Below, piece after piece: positions 16,188 through 23,970 of a DNA stretch of 28,377 bases. The translations under genes were made by a program, and so were the position numbers. Source of the DNA: UBA1858 sp045106935 (lineage in GTDB: Bacteria; Pseudomonadota; Gammaproteobacteria; UBA4575); contig JBGCFN010000064.1 of the NCBI GenBank assembly GCA_045106935.1, positions 1-28,377 of the forward strand, in the 5' to 3' direction. The notes beneath the pieces were generated by a model. That model did not search any database and was not told the DNA's origin. It saw only the letters and a list, made by a program, of their open reading frames with translations. Each line of letters begins with the position of its first letter. Position 1 is the first letter of the stretch.

Positions 16188-16541
16188 TTATAGTTGCGCT
16201 TTGGCTTTCTCTGCTAACTGTCCAAATGCAGCAATATCATTGACTGCCAAGTCAGCTAATACCTTTCTATCTACTTCGATAGAAGCTTTTTGCAATCCAT
16301 TTATTAGGCGGCTATAGGATATATCAAACTGACGCGCAGCAGCATTGATTCGCACAATCCATAAAGACCTAAATTGTCTTTTTCTTTGTCGACGATCGCG
16401 ATATGCATATTGTCCTGCTTTTGTAACAGCTTGCTTTGCAACACGATATACGTTTTTACGCGCACCATAATAACCCTTAGCCTTAGCTAATACTTTCTTG
16501 TGCCGTGCACGTGCGGTAACACCGCGTTTTACCCTAGACAT
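16188..16541 (-). CDS. rplT: 50S ribosomal protein L20
   Basis: L20 binds 23S rRNA early in 50S assembly and in E. coli represses its own operon. The 117-residue protein opens with SRVKRGVTARARHKKVLAKAK, the conserved basic extension, and continues with YRDRRQRKRQFRSLWIVRINAA. The C-terminal domain is the part that binds RNA for autoregulation. It follows rpmI by 22 bases and is followed by a strong terminator. Confidence 0.99.
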   Translation of the reverse strand: MSRVKRGVTARARHKKVLAKAKGYYGARKNVYRVAKQAVTKAGQYAYRDRRQRKRQFRSLWIVRINAAARQFDISYSRLINGLQKASIEVDRKVLADLAVNDIAAFGQLAEKAKAQL

Positions 16542-16563
16542 TACTTGTTTCCTTTAAATATAT

Positions 16564-16761
16564 TTAAGCGTAAGGCAGCATTCTGCGAATCATTGGTGTA
16601 TCTACCGCATCAATAACATCGATAGAACGCAAATGACGCTTACGTTTAGTGCTTTTCTTAGTCAAAATATGACGTAAATGCGATGGCTTGCATCTAAAGT
16701 TTCCTGACGCAGTTTTCTTAAAGCGTTTTGCTGCGCCTCGGTTTGTTTTTAATTTAGGCAT
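16564..16761 (-). CDS. rpmI: 50S ribosomal protein L35
   Basis: L35 is a small basic protein of the large subunit. The 65-residue sequence has the full family signature: PKLKTNRGAAKRFKKTASG at the start, HILTKKSTKRKRHLR in the middle and MIRRMLPYA at the end. It lies 29 bases after infC in the standard infC-rpmI-rplT order. Confidence 0.99.
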   Translation of the reverse strand: MPKLKTNRGAAKRFKKTASGNFRCKPSHLRHILTKKSTKRKRHLRSIDVIDAVDTPMIRRMLPYA

Positions 16762-16790
16762 TTCCCAAAATCCTATTAATTTTATGTAAA

Positions 16791-17315
16791 TTACTTCATT
16801 TTCTTAGAAGGAGACAGCACCATAATTAATTGTCTTCCTTCCATTTTGTGACGCTGTTCAACGTCACCATATTCACTCAAATCTGCTTCAATTCTATCTA
16901 GCAACTGAGCGCCTAATTCTTTGTGCTGCATTTCTCTGCCGCGATAACGAATCGTGATTTTAGTTTTATCACCATCCTGCAAAAATTCAGTCAGCTTACG
17001 CAGCTTGACCTGATAATCGCCTTCTTCAGTGCCAGGTCTAAATTTAATCTCTTTAACCTGAATCTGTTTTTGTTTCTTTTTAGCTTGATGAGCTTTCTTG
17101 TTCTGCTCAAACTTAAATTTGCCATAATCCATCACACGACAGACTGGAGGCTGAGCATTTGGGGATATCTCGACAAGGTCGAGTTCCGCTTCACCCGCAA
17201 TTCGTAACGCTTCTACTGTAGTAACTACACCGACATTTTCACCTTCGGCATCGATCAATCTAACGTTTGGATCTGATATATCTTCGTTCATTCGAACGTC
17301 TTTACTACTACTGAT
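16791..17315 (-). CDS. infC: Translation initiation factor IF-3, probable AUC start
   Basis: IF-3 binds the 30S subunit, prevents premature 50S joining and checks the start codon and initiator tRNA. The N-domain ends near YGKFKFEQNKKAHQAKKKQKQI, and the C-domain runs to IMVLSPSKKMK with the signature VKEIKFRPGTEEGDYQVKL. I place the start at an ATC at 17315, giving 174 residues. AGGAG lies six bases upstream, while the first in-frame ATG (17291) is about 30 bases from it. The residues before that ATG (SSSKDVR) fit the family, since RMNEDI aligns with RINGEI of E. coli. Rare AUU starts on infC mediate autoregulation by IF-3 itself, and AUC would do the same. If ATG were used, the end would be 17291. 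Confidence 0.93.
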   Translation of the reverse strand: MSSSKDVRMNEDISDPNVRLIDAEGENVGVVTTVEALRIAGEAELDLVEISPNAQPPVCRVMDYGKFKFEQNKKAHQAKKKQKQIQVKEIKFRPGTEEGDYQVKLRKLTEFLQDGDKTKITIRYRGREMQHKELGAQLLDRIEADLSEYGDVEQRHKMEGRQLIMVLSPSKKMK

Positions 17316-17321
17316 ATGCTG

Positions 17322-17326
17322 CTCCT
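17322..17326 (-). promoter_or_regulatory. Ribosome binding site that decides the infC start
   Basis: AGGAG lies six bases before the ATC codon at 17315-17313 and is preceded by an in-frame TAG overlapping it. It is well placed for ATC and far from the first ATG at 17291. Confidence 0.75.
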
Positions 17327-17346
17327 ATGAACTATTAAGTACGACC

Positions 17347-19257
17347 TTAACGGCTTGTTGGCGAGGTTTCCTTAGAAAACAACGACACTAGGTCCTCAAT
17401 ACTCATTGAGCCTAGATCTTCACCTTGACGCGTACGGACGGCCACAGACTGCGATTCCACCTCTCGATCTCCGACGACCAGCAGATAAGGAACACGTTGA
17501 ATTGTGTGCTCGCGAATCTTATAGCCTATCTTTTCATTTCTCAAGTCAAGATTTGCCCGAAAGCCTTCTTTTATCAGCATTTTTTGTACATTTTGCACAT
17601 AATCAGCCTGCGCATCAGTAATATTCAAGATTACGGCCTGTATTGGTGCTAACCAGAGCGGCATATTCCCCGCATGGTGTTCAATTAATATACCGATAAA
17701 TCGTTCCAAAGAGCCTAGAATTGCGCGATGAATCATGACAGGTATCTTTTTAGACCCATCTTCACTGACATAGCTGGCCTCTAGTCGTGTCGGCATGGAA
17801 AAATCTAACTGGATTGTCCCGCATTGCCATCGACGGCCTAAACTATCTCGGAGCGTGAACTCAATTTTAGGCCCGTAGAAGGCACCTTCACCGGGCTGTA
17901 GAACATATTCCAAGCCCTTATCTTCAAGAGCAACCTTAAGACTAGCCTCAGCTTGATCCCACAATGATTCTTCGCCTACTCGCTCTTCAGGGCGAGTCGA
18001 TAATGCCAATTCAATTTCTTCAAAGCCAAAATCTTTGTAGACGTCAAAAGTTAAATCAATTAACTCCGCCACTTCTTGTTGCAATTGATCTTCAGTACAA
18101 AAAATATGCGCATCATCCTGAACAAAGCGTCGAGCACGCATCAATCCATGCAAGGTTCCTGACGGCTCATTTCGATGAACAATGCCAAACTCAGCAATTT
18201 TATAAGGCAGGTCTCTGTAGCTTCTTAATCCCTGATTAAACAACTGCACATGACATGGGCAGTTCATCGGTTTCACCGCAAACTCACGACTCTCTGATTG
18301 TGTAGAGAAGATCATGTCACCAAACTTATCCCAATGACCCGATTTCTCCCATAAAGAGCGATCCAACACTTGTGGTGTATGCACTTCGTTATAATTGTGC
18401 GTGGATAATTTTTCACGAATATATTGCTCAACGGTTCGATACAACTCCCATCCACGCGCATGCCAAAACACCATGCCCGGCGCTTCTTCTTGGAAATGAA
18501 ACAGATCCATCTGTTTACCAATGCGGCGATGGTCACGCTTTTCAGCTTCTTCGATACGTTGAATATATTGCTTTAATTGTTTTTTATCAGCCCATGCTGT
18601 GCCATAAATACGTTGAAGCATTTGATTGTCTGAGTTTCCACGCCAATAGGCACCTGCTAATTTAGTTAGCTTAAATGCACGTAAATGACGTGTATTAGGC
18701 ACATGAGGCCCACGACACATATCGGTGTATTCTTGATGATGATATAAAGCAATGATCTCACCCTCTGGAATTTCACTCGCAATTTCTACTTTGTAGGGTT
18801 CGTTACGCTCAGTAAATACATCAATCGCTTCCTGCTTAGAAACAACTTTTCTGATGACATCGTAATCTTCTTTGATGAGTTCACCAATGCGCTTTTCAAT
18901 CGCTGCTAAATCTTCTGGCGATAAACTACATTCGTACTCAATATCATAATAAAAACCATTTTCAATCACTGGACCAATGGCCATTTTCGCCTCAGGAAAG
19001 AGTTGCTTGACGGCATGGCCAATCAGATGAGCAAATGAGTGACGAATAATTTCTACGCCTTCTTCATTTTTATTCGTAATAATAGATAGTTCTGCGTCTT
19101 CTGTAATTTCTACACAAGCATCAACGAGCACACCATTAACTTTTCCAGCAATGGTTGCTTTGGCGAGACCCGGACCAATAGATTGCGCCACTTCAGCGAC
19201 AGTGACAGGATTATCGAATGATTTTGTATTGCCGTCTGGCAGAGTGATTTGAGGCAT
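17347..19257 (-). CDS. thrS: Threonine--tRNA ligase
   Basis: ThrS charges tRNA-Thr and edits Ser-tRNA-Thr. The 636-residue protein has all family domains. A TGS domain covers residues 1-60, and the editing domain has HSFAH at 73-77 and the later CRGPHVPNTRHLRAF segment. The class II core shows the zinc-binding Cys in MNCPCHV and motif 2 VHRNEPSGTLHGLMRARRF, then motif 3 near the ILGSLERF segment. The anticodon-binding domain fills about the last 100 residues. GGAG lies before the ATG. It heads the thrS-infC-rpmI-rplT-pheST-ihfA run and lies 31 bases before the infC start. Confidence 0.99.
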   Translation of the reverse strand: MPQITLPDGNTKSFDNPVTVAEVAQSIGPGLAKATIAGKVNGVLVDACVEITEDAELSIITNKNEEGVEIIRHSFAHLIGHAVKQLFPEAKMAIGPVIENGFYYDIEYECSLSPEDLAAIEKRIGELIKEDYDVIRKVVSKQEAIDVFTERNEPYKVEIASEIPEGEIIALYHHQEYTDMCRGPHVPNTRHLRAFKLTKLAGAYWRGNSDNQMLQRIYGTAWADKKQLKQYIQRIEEAEKRDHRRIGKQMDLFHFQEEAPGMVFWHARGWELYRTVEQYIREKLSTHNYNEVHTPQVLDRSLWEKSGHWDKFGDMIFSTQSESREFAVKPMNCPCHVQLFNQGLRSYRDLPYKIAEFGIVHRNEPSGTLHGLMRARRFVQDDAHIFCTEDQLQQEVAELIDLTFDVYKDFGFEEIELALSTRPEERVGEESLWDQAEASLKVALEDKGLEYVLQPGEGAFYGPKIEFTLRDSLGRRWQCGTIQLDFSMPTRLEASYVSEDGSKKIPVMIHRAILGSLERFIGILIEHHAGNMPLWLAPIQAVILNITDAQADYVQNVQKMLIKEGFRANLDLRNEKIGYKIREHTIQRVPYLLVVGDREVESQSVAVRTRQGEDLGSMSIEDLVSLFSKETSPTSR

Positions 19258-19309
19258 TTCTTTCTCCAGTGGTGGCCGATACGAGAGACCACATGATTAA
19301 AAACTTAAT

Positions 19310-19315
19310 ATTATA
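19310..19315 (-). promoter_or_regulatory. Candidate -10 element for thrS
   Basis: A perfect TATAAT on the reverse strand lies 52 bases before the thrS ATG. No good -35 is seen at 16-18 bases. It is the best promoter candidate for the thrS operon in this gap. Confidence 0.35.
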
Positions 19316-19381
19316 TAATCGCTACGCGATTGTTTATTTGTGTGTCTAAAAATCCCAACAAACTAATTTATGCGTGCCTGC

Positions 19382-19413
19382 GATAAAAATTAATTTGAGA
19401 GGATTAACCCCTC
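19382..19413 (-). terminator. Possible terminator after tRNA-Val
   Basis: On the reverse strand GAGG pairs with CCTC around seven bases, followed by AAATTAATTTTTATC with a five-T run. The stem is short. It lies about 70 bases after the tRNA-Val 3' end and before the thrS promoter region. Confidence 0.4.
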
Positions 19414-19480
19414 GCTTAATTATTACTTGTCTGTGTGGCTTCGCCATTCTCTATTTACGAGGCCAAGCCCCTCGCAGGAC

Positions 19481-19557
19481 TGGTAGGCGCGATTGGATTC
19501 GAACCAACGACCCCCACCATGTCAAGGTGGTGCTCTAACCAACTGAGCTACGCGCCT
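19481..19557 (-). tRNA. tRNA-Val, anticodon GAC
   Basis: A 77-base cloverleaf lies on the reverse strand. The acceptor stem AGGCGCG pairs with CGCGCCT, the discriminator is A and the CCA is encoded. The D arm is GCTCAGTTGGTTAGAGC. The anticodon stem CCACC/GGTGG holds the loop TTGACAT with anticodon GAC. The T arm has GGTTCGAATCC. The body closely matches E. coli tRNA-Val(GAC), with a different acceptor stem. Confidence 0.97.
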
Positions 19558-19659
19558 GCAATTAACACCATACTTAACGGCGTACCAACAGGATTGCGAA
19601 AGGTAGCACAGTCAAACTACGATTTGTAGCAGGACAAATAGATATATTTCAACGAGTAG

Positions 19660-21687
19660 CTAACTGGCCTCTACGTCAGGCTTACCCAACGCAAAGTTTT
19701 TCAGGCGCTGAATTTCATCTCTCACTCTTCCTGCATCTTCGAATTCTAAATTTCGAGCAAACTCATACATTTTTTGCTCTAGCTTCTGGATTTGCTTAAT
19801 TGCTAGCTCAGGCGTCAATGTGGCGTAATCATCACTGACCTCAGCAATCTCATGCATTTGTTTATAGCGCTGCTGATCATAACGAGATTGCGCACCTTCC
19901 ATAATATTACCAATCGATTTCTGAACACTACGAGGGGTGATGCCATGCTCTTCATTATATTCCTGCTGTTTCGTACGACGTCTGTCTGTTTCTTTTATTG
20001 CTCGCTCCATGGAACCCGTGACCTTATCCGCATATAAAATAGCCTTACCATTAAGATTTCTTGCAGCACGCCCAATCGTTTGAATGAGAGAACGGTCTGA
20101 TCTCAGAAAGCCTTCTTTATCTGCATCAAATATTGCCACCAGAGAGACCTCTGGAATATCCAATCCTTCTCGCAATAAGTTAATGCCCACCAAGACATCA
20201 AATACACCTTTTCTTAAATCTTGAATAATTTCGACTCGCTCGACCGTATCAATATCCGAATGCAGATATCGTACACGTGCCCCATTCTCTTCTAAATATT
20301 CTGTTAAATCCTCTGACATACGTTTGGTCAAAGTCGTAATTAGCACGCGCTCTCCTTTCTCTGCACGCTCATTAATCTCAGATAATGCATCATCGACTTG
20401 AGACGCCACAGGGCGAATTTCAATGACTGGATCAATCAAGCCTGTAGGGCGAACTACCTGTTCAACGACCTGTGATGATTTCTCCATTTCATAATTGCCT
20501 GGTGTGGCTGAGATATAAATGACTTGAGGAGACAAATCCTCAAACTCCTCAAATTTCAAAGGGCGATTATCTAACGCAGAAGGCAAGCGAAACCCGTATT
20601 CAACCAACGTACTTTTTCGAGAACGATCTCCTTTATACATACCCCCAAACTGCGGCACAGAGACATGGCTTTCATCCATCACCATTAACGCGTTGTCAGG
20701 CAAATAATCTAATAAGCAGGGAGGCGGCTCACCCGGACCTCTGCCACTCAGATAACGCGAGTAATTTTCAATGCCATTGCAATATCCCAATTCTTGCAAC
20801 ATTTCTAAATCATATTGTGTGCGCTGTTCAAGGCGTTGAGCTTCGACTAACTTCTCAATATCTCTTAAGCCGGTGAGACGATCCTTTAGCTCATCCTTTA
20901 TTGAACCAATCGCTTCTAGGATTACTCCTCTAGGTGTCACATAGTGTGACTTAGGGTAAACCGTCAATCTAGGAACTCGTCGTAACACCTCGCCTGTGAG
21001 AGGGTCAAAATAACTTAACTGTTCGATTTCCTCATCGAATAATTCAATACGAATGGCTTCTCGTTCTGATTCTGCTGGATGCACATCGATGACTTCTCCT
21101 CGCACACGAAAAGTCCCTCGCTTCAGTTCGATATCATTTCGTTTATATTGGAGTTCAGCCAGACGTCGTAGTAAGGCTCTCTGGTCTGTGATATCACCTC
21201 GATCAAGATGCAGCACCATATTCAAATAGGATCGTGGGTCACCTAATCCATAAATGGCTGAAACTGTGCCGACAATAATCGTATCATTTCGCTCAAACAA
21301 TGCTTTCGTTGCAGATAAGCGCATTTGTTCAATATGGTCATTGACCGATGCATCTTTCTCAATAAACGTATCACTAGAAGGCACATAGGCCTCGGGTTGA
21401 TAATAATCATAGTAAGAAACAAAATACTCGACCGAGTTTCGTGGAAAAAATGATTTCATCTCGCCATATAATTGCGCAGCCAAGGTTTTATTGGGCGCCA
21501 ATACGATAGTTGGCCGTTGCACATTTTCTATCACCTTTGCGATAGTAAATGTCTTCCCAGAACCCGTCACACCCAATAACGTTTGATGGGCAAGACCATC
21601 ACTCAAACCCTCTGTTAATTCCTCAATAGCAGTTGGTTGGTCACCTGAGGGCTCAAAAGATGATTCAATTCGAAATTCTTTAGTCAT
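19660..21687 (-). CDS. uvrB: Excinuclease ABC subunit B
   Basis: UvrB is the damage-verifying helicase-like subunit of nucleotide excision repair; UvrA delivers it to lesions and it recruits UvrC. Walker A is GVTGSGKT at residues 39-46. The damage-probing beta-hairpin region holds YYDYYQPEAYVPSSDTFIEKD near 92-112. Further helicase motifs are DESH, ISATPG near the middle and QTIGRAARN. A UVR domain that contacts UvrC ends the protein (about 635-668). The 675-residue length is normal. It is divergent from the aminotransferase gene across 80 bases, an arrangement also seen in Pseudomonas. No SOS box was recognised in that gap. Confidence 0.99.
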   Translation of the reverse strand: MTKEFRIESSFEPSGDQPTAIEELTEGLSDGLAHQTLLGVTGSGKTFTIAKVIENVQRPTIVLAPNKTLAAQLYGEMKSFFPRNSVEYFVSYYDYYQPEAYVPSSDTFIEKDASVNDHIEQMRLSATKALFERNDTIIVGTVSAIYGLGDPRSYLNMVLHLDRGDITDQRALLRRLAELQYKRNDIELKRGTFRVRGEVIDVHPAESEREAIRIELFDEEIEQLSYFDPLTGEVLRRVPRLTVYPKSHYVTPRGVILEAIGSIKDELKDRLTGLRDIEKLVEAQRLEQRTQYDLEMLQELGYCNGIENYSRYLSGRGPGEPPPCLLDYLPDNALMVMDESHVSVPQFGGMYKGDRSRKSTLVEYGFRLPSALDNRPLKFEEFEDLSPQVIYISATPGNYEMEKSSQVVEQVVRPTGLIDPVIEIRPVASQVDDALSEINERAEKGERVLITTLTKRMSEDLTEYLEENGARVRYLHSDIDTVERVEIIQDLRKGVFDVLVGINLLREGLDIPEVSLVAIFDADKEGFLRSDRSLIQTIGRAARNLNGKAILYADKVTGSMERAIKETDRRRTKQQEYNEEHGITPRSVQKSIGNIMEGAQSRYDQQRYKQMHEIAEVSDDYATLTPELAIKQIQKLEQKMYEFARNLEFEDAGRVRDEIQRLKNFALGKPDVEAS

Positions 21688-21767
21688 TTACTTTATCGAT
21701 ACCAGTAAAAACAGTATGATCACGACCCGAAATCACACTGAAACATCTGTTAGGAAAATTTACGCAA

Positions 21768-22952
21768 TTGAACATTAAATTAGCTTCTCGCGTGCGAAGA
21801 ATCAAACCCTCCCCTACATTAGCGGTGACCGCAAAGGCCAACCAGCTACGTCTTGAGGGCGTGGACGTTATTAATCTAGCTGCTGGGGAACCCGACTTTG
21901 ACACTCCAGACCATATTAAACAAGCAGCGATAGAGGCTATTCAATCAGGAAAAACTAAATATACACCAGTGGGTGGAACTAACTCACTCAAGGCAGCTGT
22001 GATTGCTAAATTTGAGCGTGACAATGGTTTAAGTTATCGACCAAATGAAATTCTCGTTTCCAATGGCGGCAAACAAAGTTTTTACAACTTGTGCCAAGCT
22101 GTTATCAATCAGGATGATGAGGTGATCATCCCTGCACCCTATTGGGTCTCGTATCCAGACATGGTGCTACTAGCCGATGGTATCCCCGCTTTTATTACTG
22201 CAGATCAGACTCAGTCATTCAAAATTACAGCAAAACAACTGACAAGCAAGATCAGCACTAAAACCAAAATGTTAGTGTTAAATAGCCCGTCTAATCCAAC
22301 AGGCGCCAGCTACACAAAAAGTGAACTTGAAAGCTTAGCTGAAGTATTGGTTAAACATCCGCAGATCTTAATTGCCACCGATGACATGTATGAACACATA
22401 CTATTTAATAACGAAACATTTAGTAATATCTTATCAGTATGCCCGGAGCTGAAATCAAGAACACTTGTGCTTAATGGTGTGTCTAAAGCTTATTCAATGA
22501 CAGGTTGGCGAATTGGCTATGCTGCTGGCCCAGCGGACATCATTGAAGCGATGAAAAACATTCAATCACAAAGCACATCTAACCCTTGCTCAATCTCTCA
22601 AGCTGCTGCGGAAGCAGCACTTTCGGGTGATCAACAATGTGTCAACAAAATGAGCACTGCATTTGAGGAACGTCATGACTTTGTCGTCGCGGAGCTAAAT
22701 AAAGTAAACGGAATTACTTGCGCTAAATCTCAAGGCACTTTTTATTGCTTTGCCAATATAGACGAAGCCATTAAACAAACTGAGGGAGTTGAAAATGACG
22801 TGGAATTTGCGACCTATTTACTAACAAAATGTGGCATCGCAGTGGTGCCAGGAACCGCATTTGGCTTACCAGGATACATGCGCATTTCTTTCGCAAATTC
22901 ACAGCAGAAATTAGCCGATGCAACGCAGCGGCTTAAAGAAGTATTGGGCTGA
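21768..22952 (+). CDS. Class I/II pyridoxal-phosphate aminotransferase (aspartate type)
   Basis: This 394-residue PLP enzyme of fold type I belongs to the I-gamma aspartate aminotransferase group, which transfers amino groups between aspartate (sometimes prephenate or aromatic acids) and 2-oxoglutarate. The cofactor lysine is Lys240 in NGVSKAYSMTGWRIGYAAGP. NSPSNPTGA (172-180), Asp205 and Tyr208 hold the PLP ring, and the conserved Arg near the end is in GYMRISFA. The start is TTG (21768): the family N terminus NIKLASRVRRIKPSPT follows directly, and AGGA lies 12 bases upstream, rather far. The exact amino acid cannot be decided. A strong hairpin follows the stop. Confidence 0.93.
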   Translation: MNIKLASRVRRIKPSPTLAVTAKANQLRLEGVDVINLAAGEPDFDTPDHIKQAAIEAIQSGKTKYTPVGGTNSLKAAVIAKFERDNGLSYRPNEILVSNGGKQSFYNLCQAVINQDDEVIIPAPYWVSYPDMVLLADGIPAFITADQTQSFKITAKQLTSKISTKTKMLVLNSPSNPTGASYTKSELESLAEVLVKHPQILIATDDMYEHILFNNETFSNILSVCPELKSRTLVLNGVSKAYSMTGWRIGYAAGPADIIEAMKNIQSQSTSNPCSISQAAAEAALSGDQQCVNKMSTAFEERHDFVVAELNKVNGITCAKSQGTFYCFANIDEAIKQTEGVENDVEFATYLLTKCGIAVVPGTAFGLPGYMRISFANSQQKLADATQRLKEVLG

Positions 22953-22964
22953 TTAAAAATTGAG

Positions 22965-22993
22965 AATGCGCATACCTTTTCAGTATGCGCATT
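22965..22993. terminator. Bidirectional terminator between the aminotransferase and BRO-N genes
   Basis: AATGCGCATAC (22965-22975) pairs perfectly with GTATGCGCATT (22983-22993) around seven bases. On the forward strand TTTAATC follows; on the reverse strand a five-T run follows after CTCAA. It lies between two convergent genes and can serve both. Confidence 0.75.
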
Positions 22994-23004
22994 TAATCTG
23001 ATGG

Positions 23005-23382
23005 TTATTCTGCACTGCTCGCTTCAGCATACGCTGGACTAGCACCGATCTTTGGGTATTCTTGTTCTACAAATTGTTTAAATTGTTGCGCTTTAAGTGT
23101 GTCAGACAAACTAAGCATTTGCATTAATCCACTTTCTGAAACAATCATCATATCAATCCACGGATTTTTGGGATTTTCCGGAGTATCAACACGAAATTTT
23201 TCTTTTTGACTATCTGTAAGCTCACGTGTGGCAACGGTCACATTGGGTTTACCTGTACGACTGTTTATAGCCAGGCACACACAACGACAAACATCCGCAG
23301 CTACAAACCACATGTCTCCTGCTTCTCGCTCGACCAATCTAATCTGATGGCCCTCATATTCCATTATCGTAACACTACTCAC
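23005..23382 (-). CDS. Stand-alone BRO-N domain protein
   Basis: This 125-residue protein is little more than one BRO-N domain, the DNA-binding domain of baculovirus BRO proteins and phage antirepressors. The core features are MWFVAADVCRCV (about residues 23-34) and, after an insertion with Thr/Glu-rich text, VSESGLMQMLSLSDTLKAQQFKQFVEQEYPKI (about 80-111), the typical ESGL helix and EEVLP-like helix. No ANT, KilA-C or other C-terminal domain is attached; the tail is Ala/Ser/Glu-rich. The start is GTG with AAGGAG eight bases upstream (23391-23396). It lies beside tRNA-Asn but no integrase or phage gene is near. It may be a domesticated regulator or a phage remnant. Confidence 0.8.
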   Translation of the reverse strand: MSSVTIMEYEGHQIRLVEREAGDMWFVAADVCRCVCLAINSRTGKPNVTVATRELTDSQKEKFRVDTPENPKNPWIDMMIVSESGLMQMLSLSDTLKAQQFKQFVEQEYPKIGASPAYAEASSAE

Positions 23383-23396
23383 CCAAAATTCTCCTT

Positions 23397-23690
23397 AATC
23401 CCTAAGTCTCCATGACGTTCTTTCGGCTACTGTATAAAGTTCAACAGCACACAAAAAATCACCTCAGCTGACTGGTAGAATCCGTCTGATGACCTGTGTC
23501 TGAGCCACATGTTGCGCTCATTGCCTGGAGTAGGAATAGTAGTCCGTTGAATTAATACAAAAAGTGAATTACCTAACGTATTAACTCTCGTAGGCTAGTA
23601 GTAGTTCACATTTCCATATAATTCATTAGCTGATGAGATAGGCGTTGGGGAAAATACGATATTCGATAGAAAAATAGGAATTTCTGAGAG
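23397..23690. other. Gene-poor stretch upstream of the BRO-N gene
   Basis: I see no convincing protein gene here. On the reverse strand a GC-richer block (about 23540 down to 23461) ends with a six-T run at about 23453-23458, just after a TCAGCTGA palindrome. This could be a short transcript or leader with a weak terminator ahead of the BRO-N gene, but I could not fold a strong stem. The DNA nearer tRNA-Asn is AT-rich and featureless. Confidence 0.35.
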
Positions 23691-23719
23691 TTGACCGCAC
23701 CAGTCGAGACCAGTAACAT
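23691..23719 (+). promoter_or_regulatory. Promoter of tRNA-Asn
   Basis: TTGACC (23691-23696) and TAACAT (23714-23719) are separated by 17 bases, a good sigma-70 pair. Transcription would start about 23726, some eight bases before the mature tRNA. Confidence 0.6.
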
Positions 23720-23733
23720 CTCGACCTTCCTGA

Positions 23734-23809
23734 TCCTCGGTAGCTCAGTTGGTAGAGCGGGTGACTGTTAATCACTAGGTCGGCGGTTCGAGCCCGTCCC
23801 GAGGAGCCA
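23734..23809 (+). tRNA. tRNA-Asn, anticodon GTT
   Basis: A 76-base cloverleaf lies on the forward strand. The acceptor stem TCCTCGG pairs with CCGAGGA, the discriminator is G and the CCA is encoded. The D arm has GCTCAGTTGGTAGAGC. The anticodon stem GTGAC/ATCAC region holds the loop with CTGTTAA and anticodon GTT. The T arm contains GGTTCGAGCCC. It is alone in its transcription unit. Confidence 0.97.
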
Positions 23810-23858
23810 AGTCTCATCCATTGCTGTACAGACTGCAGCCACAATTAACATGAGACTT
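23809..23858 (+). terminator. Inverted repeat after tRNA-Asn, weak terminator candidate
   Basis: AAGTCTCAT (23809-23817) and ATGAGACTT (23850-23858) are exact inverted repeats 32 bases apart, followed by TACTT. The left arm begins at the last base of the tRNA CCA. The wide loop and missing T run make termination uncertain. Confidence 0.3.
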
Positions 23859-23970
23859 TACTTCACAGTTAGTAATCCCACCCAGAATCTCATAGTTCGT
23901 TCTGAGTCTGTTTATATTTAGCCAACAAAGACTAAATAGGCACTATAAATTCTATTTTGCTGAAAAAATG

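Noticed and set aside
19435..19629. Forward open frame over tRNA-Val
   Set aside because: Its peptide (IGFEPTTPTMSRWCSNQLSYAP) is the well-known false protein from the antisense of a tRNA.
21688..21767. LexA (SOS) box between uvrB and the aminotransferase
   Set aside because: I looked for CTGT-N8-ACAG and found only an isolated partial half (ACAGT), not a full box.
23626..23844. Reverse open frame over tRNA-Asn
   Set aside because: The text SGRARTADLVINSHPLYQLSYRG is the familiar antisense-tRNA artefact.
23005..23858. Prophage or genomic island at tRNA-Asn
   Set aside because: There is no integrase and no direct repeat of the tRNA 3' end. Only the BRO-N gene is phage-like.
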